From: Actinomycetota bacterium
GTDB lineage: Bacteria > Actinomycetota > Aquicultoria > Aquicultorales > JAMCWL01
Length of the DNA stretch: 42,631 bases
Direction: 5' to 3'
Assembly: GCA_023481285.1 (NCBI GenBank)
Contig: JAMCWL010000102.1
Coordinates: 756-43,386 of the forward strand
Below the pieces are notes generated by a model. The model did not search any database, had not been told where the DNA came from, and was given only the letters and a program-made list of their open reading frames with translations. Below are positions 14,790 through 25,109 of this stretch, one piece after another. Position numbers and translations under genes: made by a program. The first letter of the stretch is position 1; each line of letters begins with the position of its first letter.

Positions 14790-15512
14790 ATGGAAACAAA
14801 GCAAGCCCAAAGCCAAAAAGAACTGTCGTTTGTAAAGTATCGTCTAGAGTTATCGAGGGGCTTGCGTCGAAGCGAAGTCCCGCTCCTCCGTGGGTTCTTC
14901 GGCAACAAGTTTGATCAAGCTATCGTACATCACCACAACCCCGATGGCACTCTAGCTTATGATTATCCTCGTATCCAGTTCAAAGTGCTCGATCAGCAGG
15001 CGATTCTCATTGGACTTGAAGAAGGCTGCGATTTACTTGCTCGCCTATGGCTGGAAACTGACCGCGCGATCATCGGTGTCGAAAATCTAACCGTTCGACA
15101 AGCTGCGATTCAAAAGAGGCAGGTGCTGATAGGCGAGGCGGGCGAGCCGATAACCTATCGATTCTTGACCCCATGGCTTGCTTTAAATCAAGCCAACGAC
15201 AAGCGTTATCGTGATGCCGCCACTGTGCAGCCGCGCGAAGAGCTGCTTGGTAGAATTCTCGTCGGCAACTGCATCTCGCTCGCAAAGTCTTTCAAATACG
15301 ATGTCAAGTCATGGCTTGAGGCTGATTGCTCCAGACTGCGTTCCGTGACAACCTTCCTCAAAGGTACGCCTATGCACGGATTTATTGGCGAGTTCCAGGT
15401 TAACTTCCTGCTTCCCGAGCTGATTGGCATCGGTAAGTCGGTCTCCAGAGGCTTTGGAACCGTTATACGCTGCTATAGCTTACGCCCGGATAGGAGAGGA
15501 GGGGTTCGATGA
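14790..15512 (+). CDS. cas6: CRISPR pre-crRNA endoribonuclease Cas6 (Cas6b-like)
   Basis: Cleaves the CRISPR transcript within each repeat to give crRNAs with an 8-nt handle. Supporting segments are LLRGFFGNKFDQAIVHHHN, YPRIQFKVLDQQAILIGLEEG and the C-terminal glycine-rich loop GIGKSVSRGFGTVI. The layout matches Cas6b N- and C-terminal domains of type I-B systems. Length is 240 residues. His residues in HHHN are candidates for the active site. It heads the effector operon and overlaps cas8b by ATGA at 15509. ATG 14790 follows AGGGA. Confidence 0.82.
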   Translation: METKQAQSQKELSFVKYRLELSRGLRRSEVPLLRGFFGNKFDQAIVHHHNPDGTLAYDYPRIQFKVLDQQAILIGLEEGCDLLARLWLETDRAIIGVENLTVRQAAIQKRQVLIGEAGEPITYRFLTPWLALNQANDKRYRDAATVQPREELLGRILVGNCISLAKSFKYDVKSWLEADCSRLRSVTTFLKGTPMHGFIGEFQVNFLLPELIGIGKSVSRGFGTVIRCYSLRPDRRGGVR

Positions 15513-17602
15513 TCATAGAAGATCTCATTCGTCTCGGTCGCTTGCTTTTCGAAGGACATATGGATCCAAGGGACGTGTTGAGGCTCGTTTCCGATGTCGA
15601 AAGTCAAACCGCGAAGAATTTCTACAAGCACGTTTTTGTAGTGGAAATTGCGGATGATAAGCGACCGGTCGTCACTCATCAGGTTTGGGGTCAAGAGATA
15701 AAGATTGAAGGTAAAAGCAAGAAAGCCGATTTCCTACCGGATTTCGAAAAGGCCATCGGGGCGCCCTTTGTTTTGCCGCAAGGCGGTAACCCACTTCATC
15801 CCCAAGGGAAATACGGTGTTCCTGCATATCCCTGCTGGGATAAGCACATTAAAAGTTTCCAGCAATCCACAGAAGGGGTTAGGGAATTTTTGACCGGCAG
15901 GCTGACGCGAACGCTGTCCATAGATTTACCGGAAGCTTTGATAGTCGAGATCGCTGAGTTAACACATCGTGTAGCCGCCGGTTTGAAGGTAGATGAACGG
16001 GAGAAACTGCTCGGAGTATTTCTTCTAGTTGATATGAACAGCGCGAAAGCCGCGTATGCGTATACCACCGAGCCTTCTCGGCACGATTTGGGGCATAGCG
16101 TGATTTATCCCGGCATGTTTATTGAGCCATGCTGCACGCCGATCCTTGATCTCTTTTGGCAGGCCAAGCTCGCAGAGGGGGCGGAAGAAGGCAAGATGGA
16201 AGGCACTTGCACCATCTGTGGAGGCGTTGGCGAAGTCATATCATCCTACTGTAAATCCTGGCCTTGGGCGCTTATCGAGTGGAGCTGCCCTCTGCCCCAT
16301 GGCGGAGATCGAAAATTCTTGGTGGAAGGAATTGCGCTTTGCCATGATTGTTATCGAGCGCTTGTTTATGGTTCATGCGTTTTTGATAAGCTTTCGCAGC
16401 CAATACACTCGCTTTTGATTAAGGAGATTTTTTCACCCACAGCCAACTCTGCGGGTAACAAAACTACAACCAATCGCAAGCTCTCCGATCTTCCAACAGT
16501 CTACGGCAGTGGTTATCTACTGCCTGTTCTAGAGATAACTGACGCTTACTTAAGAAGCGATTTTGCTGTGAACATCCAAGTCATGCTAAATTCGCCAATC
16601 GAACGAGATCCTTTTCTCGCAGGACATATAGAAGCTGTGACGGGGTTTGATCTCTGTCTTCCGGAAGACCCTGGAAACGATTTTCGGCTCAGCTTGCTCT
16701 ATTTTTCGGGTAACCTAGGTCGCGGTGATATACACCTGCGTGCTTGTATTGAGGACGTACTTCCGTCGACTCTTAGGCACTTAAAAACAATGGCAAGGGA
16801 TTGTGCGGACAATGCCTGCTTTTTGCTTCGAGCAATCAAAAATAAAGATGCTCTATCCGAAAAGCAGATTGCTTACTATAACCAAATTTACGGCTCGGTT
16901 CCATGGCTTTTGGCCAAGGCATACGGTGGTTCTTATGTTTGGGACCAATTGCAAGCCGTGCTTCACCGTCGCCCGTTGCTTTTAGAGAGGCACACACGAA
17001 ATGTATCCCAACGGATGCGAAGCCTTGCACCGCTGTATCCCGATCAGGAAGGTCGAAATGGCATTTACGATGAGGTCATCTTTTACCTCGCGTTCAATGA
17101 TTTTGCAACCGCATACAATAGTTGGTTATCGGTCGAAGGAGGAGTAAATATGATCGCACGCCCATGGCAAGAGCTTTTAAAAGTGGTCGCCGAATCACCC
17201 ATCGATGAGCTAATCTTTCAATCCGTCGCCGAGTTAGGGTTCGCCTGCGGCAACGTAATACGCCAATTTGGAAGGCAGTACTACGCGGTGATTCAAAAGG
17301 ATTATCTCAAACATAGGGTGCTGACCTTCGGAGCCGACTTAACGCCGGAAGAGGTCTGGAAACGTGGCCTATCTAGGATGTTCGATGTCGCTGAGCGCTA
17401 CGACAAGGTTCAACTTTCCGACGATTTTCGCAAACGCGTAGGTGTAATTTTGGATGAGTACCGCCGGTTGTGTGAAGATGTACAGCGGAATAAGGACGAA
17501 TTCATCGCGTCGTTCTGGTCCGGCTATGCTCTGCAGGGTTTTATCAAACCACAATCGAGCGACCGGTCTGTTGATGAGGCATTAATGAAAGTTGGACTAT
17601 AG
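15509..17602 (+). CDS. cas8b: Type I-B Cascade large subunit Cas8b (Csh1/TM1802-like)
   Basis: Large subunit that recognises the PAM in the Cascade complex. It is 697 residues with an early PFVLPQGGNPLHPQGKYG region and a zinc-binding pair of motifs, CTICGG (residue about 231) and CHDC (about 279). Identification rests on these, its size and its place between cas6 and cas7, since Cas8 proteins diverge rapidly. No internal stop or frameshift is seen over 2.1 kb. Overlaps cas6 by 4 nt and ends 16 bp before cas7. Confidence 0.78.
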   Translation: MIIEDLIRLGRLLFEGHMDPRDVLRLVSDVESQTAKNFYKHVFVVEIADDKRPVVTHQVWGQEIKIEGKSKKADFLPDFEKAIGAPFVLPQGGNPLHPQGKYGVPAYPCWDKHIKSFQQSTEGVREFLTGRLTRTLSIDLPEALIVEIAELTHRVAAGLKVDEREKLLGVFLLVDMNSAKAAYAYTTEPSRHDLGHSVIYPGMFIEPCCTPILDLFWQAKLAEGAEEGKMEGTCTICGGVGEVISSYCKSWPWALIEWSCPLPHGGDRKFLVEGIALCHDCYRALVYGSCVFDKLSQPIHSLLIKEIFSPTANSAGNKTTTNRKLSDLPTVYGSGYLLPVLEITDAYLRSDFAVNIQVMLNSPIERDPFLAGHIEAVTGFDLCLPEDPGNDFRLSLLYFSGNLGRGDIHLRACIEDVLPSTLRHLKTMARDCADNACFLLRAIKNKDALSEKQIAYYNQIYGSVPWLLAKAYGGSYVWDQLQAVLHRRPLLLERHTRNVSQRMRSLAPLYPDQEGRNGIYDEVIFYLAFNDFATAYNSWLSVEGGVNMIARPWQELLKVVAESPIDELIFQSVAELGFACGNVIRQFGRQYYAVIQKDYLKHRVLTFGADLTPEEVWKRGLSRMFDVAERYDKVQLSDDFRKRVGVILDEYRRLCEDVQRNKDEFIASFWSGYALQGFIKPQSSDRSVDEALMKVGL

Positions 17603-17618
17603 GAAGAAAGGGAGAAGC

Positions 17619-18584
17619 ATGGGAGAGACGATAAATAGCGCTGAAATACTTTTCATTAAGTGCGTAAAAGATGGCATCCCAAACCGGGATCCACTGCGCG
17701 ATAGCGACGCGCGCAGAATATTCGGTGACGATGACAGACGAATTTCTCTGTCGGATGTGAGCATTAAACGCGATGTTCGCGATTACGTTATGGCTCGCTA
17801 TCCCGACGGAGGCGATGATAAGTCAATGTTCGTCTTTTGTCGGGAAGAGCGCACGCCGGATAACAAGCTGCTCGGAAGAGACAAGCTGGCAAAGGCTCTC
17901 TTGGAGCGTGCCGGACGTGGTGGCTCTAAAGATCTCGCGGGAGACCTCAAGGCGTCCGCTTTCGATGTGCGAGTCTTCGGCGCGGTTTTCAGTGTGGAGA
18001 AAAAGAGTTTTCATCAGTGCGGTCCGGTTCAATTTGGCTGGGCGCACTCTTTACATCCAGTGGAGACGAAGTACGTCCAGGGGACGGTCGTGATGCCGTC
18101 GAAAGATACGGAGGTAACCGAAGAAGGCAAAGAGGAAGGTCTGTCTCAAGGAACGATTTGGACGACCTACACGCTGCCGTTTGCGGTCTTTGCTATGCCT
18201 GGTGTTATTAACTCTCATATTGCACAAGATACCGGTATGACAGATTCGGATGTGAACAAGGTTCTTGAAGGTCTGTGGAAGGGAACCATCAATAGACAGG
18301 CAAGGGGACGAGGTATTCAGCAGCCGCTTCTGCTTTTGCACGTCGAGTATGCCGACCCATTCTTCAGAATAGGCTTTCTTGAGAATCTCGTACGCATCGA
18401 GCCCAGTCGCGAAGCATGGCAGAATAGCAACCCTCCAACTTCGGTCGAGGAAATTGCGCTCAGCGTCGAGCGGCTTGGTATGTCTCTTAAAGATAATAGA
18501 GATAAAATAAAGCGTGCCAGGCTCTGGCGTTACCAGCCCCTCAAATTGGAAGGCGAGATTCCGGCAGAGGAACGCACATGGTAG
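17619..18584 (+). CDS. cas7: Cascade backbone subunit Cas7 (Csh2-type)
   Basis: RRM-fold protein that polymerises along the crRNA. Diagnostic segments are FIKCVKDGIPNRDPLR near the N-terminus, SAFDVRVFGAVFSVE, and GPVQFGWAHSLHPVETKYVQG, the hallmark of Csh2/Csd2-type Cas7. 321 residues. ATG 17619 has GGGAG upstream; the longer frame from TTG 17592 overlaps cas8b and lacks an SD. Followed by cas5 after 40 bp. Confidence 0.92.
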   Translation: MGETINSAEILFIKCVKDGIPNRDPLRDSDARRIFGDDDRRISLSDVSIKRDVRDYVMARYPDGGDDKSMFVFCREERTPDNKLLGRDKLAKALLERAGRGGSKDLAGDLKASAFDVRVFGAVFSVEKKSFHQCGPVQFGWAHSLHPVETKYVQGTVVMPSKDTEVTEEGKEEGLSQGTIWTTYTLPFAVFAMPGVINSHIAQDTGMTDSDVNKVLEGLWKGTINRQARGRGIQQPLLLLHVEYADPFFRIGFLENLVRIEPSREAWQNSNPPTSVEEIALSVERLGMSLKDNRDKIKRARLWRYQPLKLEGEIPAEERTW

Positions 18585-18624
18585 CGGCAGCGCTAATTTC
18601 GAATATCAGATAGGAGGTCAAGGC

Positions 18625-19329
18625 GTGGGCGTATTGGTTTTCGATGTCCGTTCCGATATCGCGCATTTCAGGCGGCCGGATACCCTCGGCACGCATGCCA
18701 GCTACCCCTTTATCACGCGAACGGCTTTGCACGGCCTGGTCGCCTCGATCCTAGGCCTCGAGGCTCTCCCGGAGATGCCCTTATGTGGGGTGCGGTTGTT
18801 GTCGCAGGTAAAATCCATCGCCCATGAATTAAGTTTTCTTGGCAAAGGTTGGGTTGGTGGTGGCCACGATTTTAACAGACCTACAGCTATTGAGTTGATA
18901 GTCAAGCCGCACTATCGGATATATTACCACGGGCCTTTGGAGGGTGAACTTGCTGAGTTGATTCGTGAAAAGCGCTCATATTATCACACCTATCTGGGAA
19001 GTGCCTACTGCCTCACCATCCCGGAATACCAAGCGCAATACGAAGATAGCGAGGCTACCATTTTTGACCCGACGGATCAGTTCATCACCTGTAGTACTGT
19101 TCTTCCTGTCAACGCAGTGCGCGAGTTGCATACCCAGGAAGCACGCGAGTACGCAAGGGTGGGCGGGATGCTCTACGAGCACCTTGGTAATCGGCGATTT
19201 CGTGGGTCGATTAACTTGATTTACGAGGTTCATGGGCAACCCATCGTTTTTGCCCCCGCCTTATCTTTCGATACAGCGCAGTGGCAATTTCGATGCATTC
19301 CTGATGAGGGGCTTGTATGTCTGTGGTGA
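18625..19329 (+). CDS. cas5: Cascade subunit Cas5 (type I-B)
   Basis: Caps the 5' handle of the crRNA in Cascade. VLVFDVRSDIAHFRRPDTLGTHASYPFITRTALHGLVASILG is the typical Cas5 N-terminal segment (shown in part as SDIAHFRRPDTLGTHASYPF), and a basic C-terminal half with FRGSINLIYEVHG follows. GTG 18625 with TAGGAGG at 18611-18617 gives 234 residues, the usual size. The open frame upstream to 18514 would overlap cas7 and is not Cas5-like. It overlaps cas3 by 13 nt. Confidence 0.9.
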   Translation: MGVLVFDVRSDIAHFRRPDTLGTHASYPFITRTALHGLVASILGLEALPEMPLCGVRLLSQVKSIAHELSFLGKGWVGGGHDFNRPTAIELIVKPHYRIYYHGPLEGELAELIREKRSYYHTYLGSAYCLTIPEYQAQYEDSEATIFDPTDQFITCSTVLPVNAVRELHTQEAREYARVGGMLYEHLGNRRFRGSINLIYEVHGQPIVFAPALSFDTAQWQFRCIPDEGLVCLW

Positions 19330-21422
19330 TTCGTTTTGAAGAATGCATCGCCCGTCCCTCCGACAACGGCAAATTGTTCTGGCTTAACGGGCACTTGGAG
19401 GCCGTCGCCATGGATTGCGGTGATGCCCAAGGTAACCTTGAGGAAAGGTTGGCTTTTCTAGCAGGACTTCTTCATGATGCCGCCAAGAGCCATCCCTTAT
19501 GGCAGGATTACATCATCGGTCATCGGGCGAAAGGGCCGGCACATGCTCCCCTCGGAGCGGCGCTCTTTGCTTTTTTCGCCGATAATCTCATAAGCGAATG
19601 GGCTTTAGACCACACTCAAGAGTGCAAACTTTACGACCTCGCGCTCGACTGGACTCGGGTTGTATATGACCACCACGGCACATTGAGAGACCTGGAGGGA
19701 GATTTCCCTCCGTGGGAAAAGAGCGTTTCTTCAGCTGACATCGCTGTTTTTGCGAACGAGTGCGATTTGGATGGCGTTTTTCGGTTAGTCGCTTCGCATT
19801 TCGATGGTTCTTCGTGTGGCCCTGATGAATTTTATCGCTGGCTCAAAAAGTTCCCGAGAAGTTGGGAGAGACGCGTTCGGTTGGAGCGTCGCAAGTTGTT
19901 GATCCACAGCTCAACTGCTCGCGAGTGTGATGAGAAATCCACTTTGAAAGCTGCGACGAGAATGCCAACTTTGGCTGCTCGGTTAATCAAAGCGGATCGT
20001 TATCATGCGGGTGGCTATGGTTCTGTAGCCCTGGAATCAGACTCAGCTGTGGCCGGTATCGAGAATTTACAAGAAACGTGTTGTGCTAAGGCGAAGACTG
20101 CGCTGAGTCAGGGAGCCGATGAGAATTTAGTTAGACTCAGACAAGGAATTCAGCGGCGTGTTTTAGAGCGCTATACGAGGAATCCGGATGCATCTTTTTA
20201 TACATTGCTCCTGCCGACAGGCTACGGCAAAACACTTTCAGCGGTCAATGTGGCGCTGAGCGCATGCTCTACGGGTCGCTGTCGACGGATTATTTATGTC
20301 GCTCCCTATCTATCCATTCTCTCTCAGGCTGCTGGCGAGATAGCTTCAGCAACGAATGTCGAGGTTGTTCAGCACCATCATCTTTCAATTGCTGAGCAAG
20401 ACGATGAAGATCTGATCGACGCCCTAGAAACTTGGCAGGCACCCATGCTTGCCACAACATTCAATCAGTTTTTTCGAGCGATTTTTCCTTCGCGAGCTCA
20501 GCACTGTTTACGCGTTGAGGCGCTTCGCAAGGCTTTTGTAATCGTGGATGAACCGCAAATCATCGATACGGCCGTCTGGAACGTTTTCCTTCAGGCTTTG
20601 ACGGCAGCCAGTCTTGAGCTGCGGTTTCAGGTTTTGTTTGCGACGGCAACCTTACCGCCACTGGAATCCGGGATTGGTGATCGAGTGGTAGCGCTTGCCC
20701 CGCCCGTTTCTGCTGCACAGCGGTATGAAGTGCAGTATATTTCGCGTCCTTTGGGTGTGGAAGATCTGGCGAGTAGTGCTTTGAATGCCGTGAGCGAGGT
20801 CGGTAATGTTGCGGTTGTTATGAATACCGTGCGAGACGCGGCGGATATTTTTAAATCGCTATCAACTAAAGCCCGAAATGTGGTAGACGGGCTGTACTGC
20901 TTAACGGCTCTCATGCTGCCGTCTCATAAGGCAGATACGATTCAACGATTGAGACATGATCTTGCTGCAAATAAGCGTGTCATCGCGATCTGCACCCAAA
21001 TCATCGAGGCTGGCGTAGACCTAAGCTTTCGTGCAGTCTATCGTGCGCTGCCGATATTTCCCTCTGTTGCTCAAGTTGCAGGGCGTGCCAACAGGCATGG
21101 CGAAGGTTCACTAGCCAAGGTCTTTGTTTTTCCTTTCGAGCGCAGAGATGGCGTTGACTCAAGAAAATATGTCTACAGAGATATCACGGCCCGTAATCAG
21201 ACAGATCAGCTTTTCAACGAAAGAAATTCATGGCATGAGGAGGATATCGGGTTTTGCTTGAGCGCCTACTATTTGCAATGCTGGGAGGAGAATCGAAACA
21301 CGGCAGTATTGAGAAAGTTTGATGAAGCTGCAGGTGGTAAATGGAGCTCGCTTGCCGGACTGGAGCCGTTTGGAGCAAATGCTCCACGGATTAGCATGTT
21401 TGTTCCGCGTTCAGATATCTAG
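19317..21422 (+). CDS. cas3: CRISPR nuclease-helicase Cas3, ended early by an in-frame TAG
   Basis: Degrades target DNA recruited by Cascade. The HD nuclease domain has HLEAVAMD and LLHDAAKSH (His53-Asp54), HAPLGAALF and YDHHG. The SF2 helicase has Walker A TGYGKT (about residue 301), the Walker B box VDEPQ (about 411), SAT-type motif III FATATLPP and motif VI QVAGRANRHGEG. Translation stops at TAG 21420-21422 (codon 702), but 97 further codons in the same frame continue the typical Cas3 C-terminus (see next entry). Full length would be 799. The shortened protein keeps HD and helicase cores. Whether it works without the C-terminal domain is unknown. Confidence 0.9.
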   Translation: MSVVIRFEECIARPSDNGKLFWLNGHLEAVAMDCGDAQGNLEERLAFLAGLLHDAAKSHPLWQDYIIGHRAKGPAHAPLGAALFAFFADNLISEWALDHTQECKLYDLALDWTRVVYDHHGTLRDLEGDFPPWEKSVSSADIAVFANECDLDGVFRLVASHFDGSSCGPDEFYRWLKKFPRSWERRVRLERRKLLIHSSTARECDEKSTLKAATRMPTLAARLIKADRYHAGGYGSVALESDSAVAGIENLQETCCAKAKTALSQGADENLVRLRQGIQRRVLERYTRNPDASFYTLLLPTGYGKTLSAVNVALSACSTGRCRRIIYVAPYLSILSQAAGEIASATNVEVVQHHHLSIAEQDDEDLIDALETWQAPMLATTFNQFFRAIFPSRAQHCLRVEALRKAFVIVDEPQIIDTAVWNVFLQALTAASLELRFQVLFATATLPPLESGIGDRVVALAPPVSAAQRYEVQYISRPLGVEDLASSALNAVSEVGNVAVVMNTVRDAADIFKSLSTKARNVVDGLYCLTALMLPSHKADTIQRLRHDLAANKRVIAICTQIIEAGVDLSFRAVYRALPIFPSVAQVAGRANRHGEGSLAKVFVFPFERRDGVDSRKYVYRDITARNQTDQLFNERNSWHEEDIGFCLSAYYLQCWEENRNTAVLRKFDEAAGGKWSSLAGLEPFGANAPRISMFVPRSDI

Positions 21423-21716
21423 CTTGGTGAGCGAATGCGACGACTTCAAGAGAAATATTCGCCTGAAGGGCCAGAACAGTTACTTCAGCACTACATTGTC
21501 CCGCGGAGTTATCAGAAGCTTGATTTTGTGGAGCGAAAGCAGCTCGCGGCATTAATTAGCCAATACATGGTTCCGCTTCCTGACCGCGTGGCAAGAGAGA
21601 TGGGCGTGCAGGTAACCGAAAAAATCTGGCGACTCATGGATTCAAGCGTGTATTCTGAGCATACTGGTTTAGCTCACCTGGTGGGTGAGGAAGAGCAACA
21701 CACGTTCTTGGCCTAA
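21423..21716 (+). pseudogene. cas3: Cas3 C-terminal segment beyond the in-frame stop
   Basis: Directly after TAG 21420 the same frame reads LGERMRRLQEKYSPEG, QYMVPLPDRVAREMG and SSVYSEHTGLAHLV before TAA at 21714. This matches the form of the Cas3 C-terminal domain (Y-x-V-P-x-P and Y-x-x-x-T-G-L near the end). It has an internal ATG at 21435 without an SD, so separate translation is not expected. A nonsense mutation, an assembly error or stop readthrough would explain it. Confidence 0.75.
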
Positions 21717-21860
21717 ACAACGCTTCTGATTCATGCGACTATGGGGTCGGCGAACTGTCCTGGTGGCTTTAGTACAATGAAGACAGGCCAGCGAGTCAGC
21801 GCAGAATTGCGTGAACAACGCTGAAAATACAATCGTGTTTTAAAAGCAGGGATAAAAAAC

Positions 21861-22178
21861 ATGACGCTTAAAGACTATGAAATAGCCAAGGAGTTGAAAG
21901 AGCGTCTGTCGAAAACCGTGCAGCTCGTTGACTTCAAAGTCTTCGGCTCGCGGGCGAGAGGAGATGCCGACGAGTATTCCGATATGGACGTGTTCGTCGA
22001 AGACGCCTTGCTTGACAAGCAGTTGAAAGACAATATCCTTGATGTCGTTTGGGAAGTTGGTTTTGAGAACAGCCTGGTAATATGTCCCCTTATTTTTACA
22101 AGCTACGAAATAGAGAAGACATCTGCCAGGTCGTCCTCTATAGTGAGAACCATCATGGAAGAAGGCGTAGCCGTATGA
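21861..22178 (+). CDS. MNT-type nucleotidyltransferase, apparently without its HEPN partner
   Basis: 105 residues with VFGSRARGDADEYSDMDVFV, the GS-x10-D-x-D signature, at residues about 30-47. It begins 144 bp after the cas3 remnant. Its end overlaps an ATG (22175) that opens a 30-codon frame, as in MNT-HEPN pairs, but that frame does not continue as HEPN. It resembles the next MNT gene in layout, so the two may be a tandem duplication in which the first HEPN was lost. Confidence 0.8.
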   Translation: MTLKDYEIAKELKERLSKTVQLVDFKVFGSRARGDADEYSDMDVFVEDALLDKQLKDNILDVVWEVGFENSLVICPLIFTSYEIEKTSARSSSIVRTIMEEGVAV

Positions 22179-22267
22179 CGGAGTGGAAAACAAGGCTTTG
22201 GTTAAGAGCTGAAGAAAGGTTATTTGAACGTGGAAGCGAGAGACAGGGAACTTATTCTGGAGTTTAA
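22175..22267 (+). pseudogene. Possible stump of a lost HEPN gene
   Basis: ATG 22175 overlaps the MNT stop in the ATGA manner usual for this family. MTEWKTRLWLRAEERLFERG could be the first helix of a HEPN protein (compare MTEEVLKYIEKAEHALKVAE in the intact HEPN at 22556), after which the frame runs antisensible over the next MNT gene and ends. Weak evidence. Confidence 0.3.
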
Positions 22268-22559
22268 GAGCAGACTGGCTCCTAGCATTAAAAAGCGGCT
22301 AAGAAAGGTTATAGTTTTTGGCTCGAGGGCCAGAGGCGAAGCGATGGAAGATTCCGATCTCGATGTCGTAGCGCTCGTAGATAGAAAAACTCCTCAGGTA
22401 GAAAAGGAATTGGAAGATACTGCCTATCAAGTCATGTGGGATCATGACTTTAGACCGATTATTTCGCTAAAAGTTTTTGACGAGTCGCGGTTTTACAATG
22501 CAGTTAAAAGAAGCCTTTCTTTCTATAGCCATGTTGAGAAAGAAGGGGTTTCCGTATGA
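22230..22559 (+). CDS. MNT-type nucleotidyltransferase
   Basis: Second MNT gene between cas3 and cas1: VIVFGSRARGEAMEDSDLDVVALV carries GS-x10-D-x-D. GTG 22230 has AAGAAAGG about 11-18 nt upstream; TTG 22224 would add two residues. It overlaps the HEPN gene by ATGA at 22556, so the pair is translationally coupled. Expected role: AMPylating antitoxin of the HEPN protein, known from HepT-MntA systems. Confidence 0.82.
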   Translation: MEARDRELILEFKSRLAPSIKKRLRKVIVFGSRARGEAMEDSDLDVVALVDRKTPQVEKELEDTAYQVMWDHDFRPIISLKVFDESRFYNAVKRSLSFYSHVEKEGVSV

Positions 22560-22936
22560 CCGAAGAAGTGCTTAAGTATATCGAAAAAGCAGAACACGCT
22601 CTTAAAGTAGCCGAAACTCTAATTGAGAGCGGTTATCCATCCGACGCCGCAAGTAAGATTTATTACTCCATGTTTTATGCCGCGCAGGCGCTTCTTAAGT
22701 CCGAAGGAATCGATGTCGTAAAGCACTCGGCGGTCGAATCCGCTTTCGGATATCACTTCGTTAAGTCGGGGAGGATCGACCCAAAATACCACAGGATGCT
22801 TTTGGACGCCAGGAAGATTCGGGAAATCGCGGATTACGATATCCAAGAGGAGATTGTGGAGCCGACCGCATCTCTTAAAATCGATGAAGGAAGAGCTTTC
22901 TTATCCGCGATCAAAGCTTTCTTGGACATCTCATAA
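22556..22936 (+). CDS. HEPN-domain protein, partner of the upstream MNT
   Basis: 126 residues of the PF05168-like HEPN group: YIEKAEHALKVAETLIESG, ASKIYYSMFYAAQALLKSEG, KYHRMLLDARKIREIADYD and a C-terminal helix. The R..ADY element is the conserved motif of this subgroup. Couples to the MNT gene by a 4-nt overlap. A GC hairpin (22937-22952, GCGGTT/AACCGC) without T tract follows, then cas1 starts 60 bp after the stop, so read-through into the adaptation genes is possible. Confidence 0.82.
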   Translation: MTEEVLKYIEKAEHALKVAETLIESGYPSDAASKIYYSMFYAAQALLKSEGIDVVKHSAVESAFGYHFVKSGRIDPKYHRMLLDARKIREIADYDIQEEIVEPTASLKIDEGRAFLSAIKAFLDIS

Positions 22937-22996
22937 GCGGTTTTCAAACCGCCGTCCAACATCTAGTAACACCGCCTGGTTATTTAGCGGGGAAAA

Positions 22997-24934
<1,938 letters not shown>

Positions 24935-25109
24935 GTCGATCGAAAAGTGAAAGACCAGATGGTTGGCATTATTCTGTTGGCCTAACGCTTGCAAACCTAG
25001 GTGCAAATGGAGCAAAATTGAAAAAGAAATTATCGCCTATTTGTAGATATCGCTCCTTGATAATTGAACAGAATTTGGGCTTTTATAAGGGGTTTTTAGC
25101 GGGCGGTGG
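24935..25109 (+). promoter_or_regulatory. CRISPR leader
   Basis: 175 bp between cas4 and the first repeat with no gene, AT-rich toward the array (TTGATAATTGAACAGAATTT, CTTTTATAAGGGGTTTTTAG). Placement on this side follows from repeat orientation: the 3' end ATTGAAAC is the expected crRNA handle, so transcription runs left to right. Confidence 0.65.

Noticed and set aside
22937-22952. Hairpin before cas1 as a true terminator
   Set aside because: Short stem with tight loop and no T tract; insufficient.
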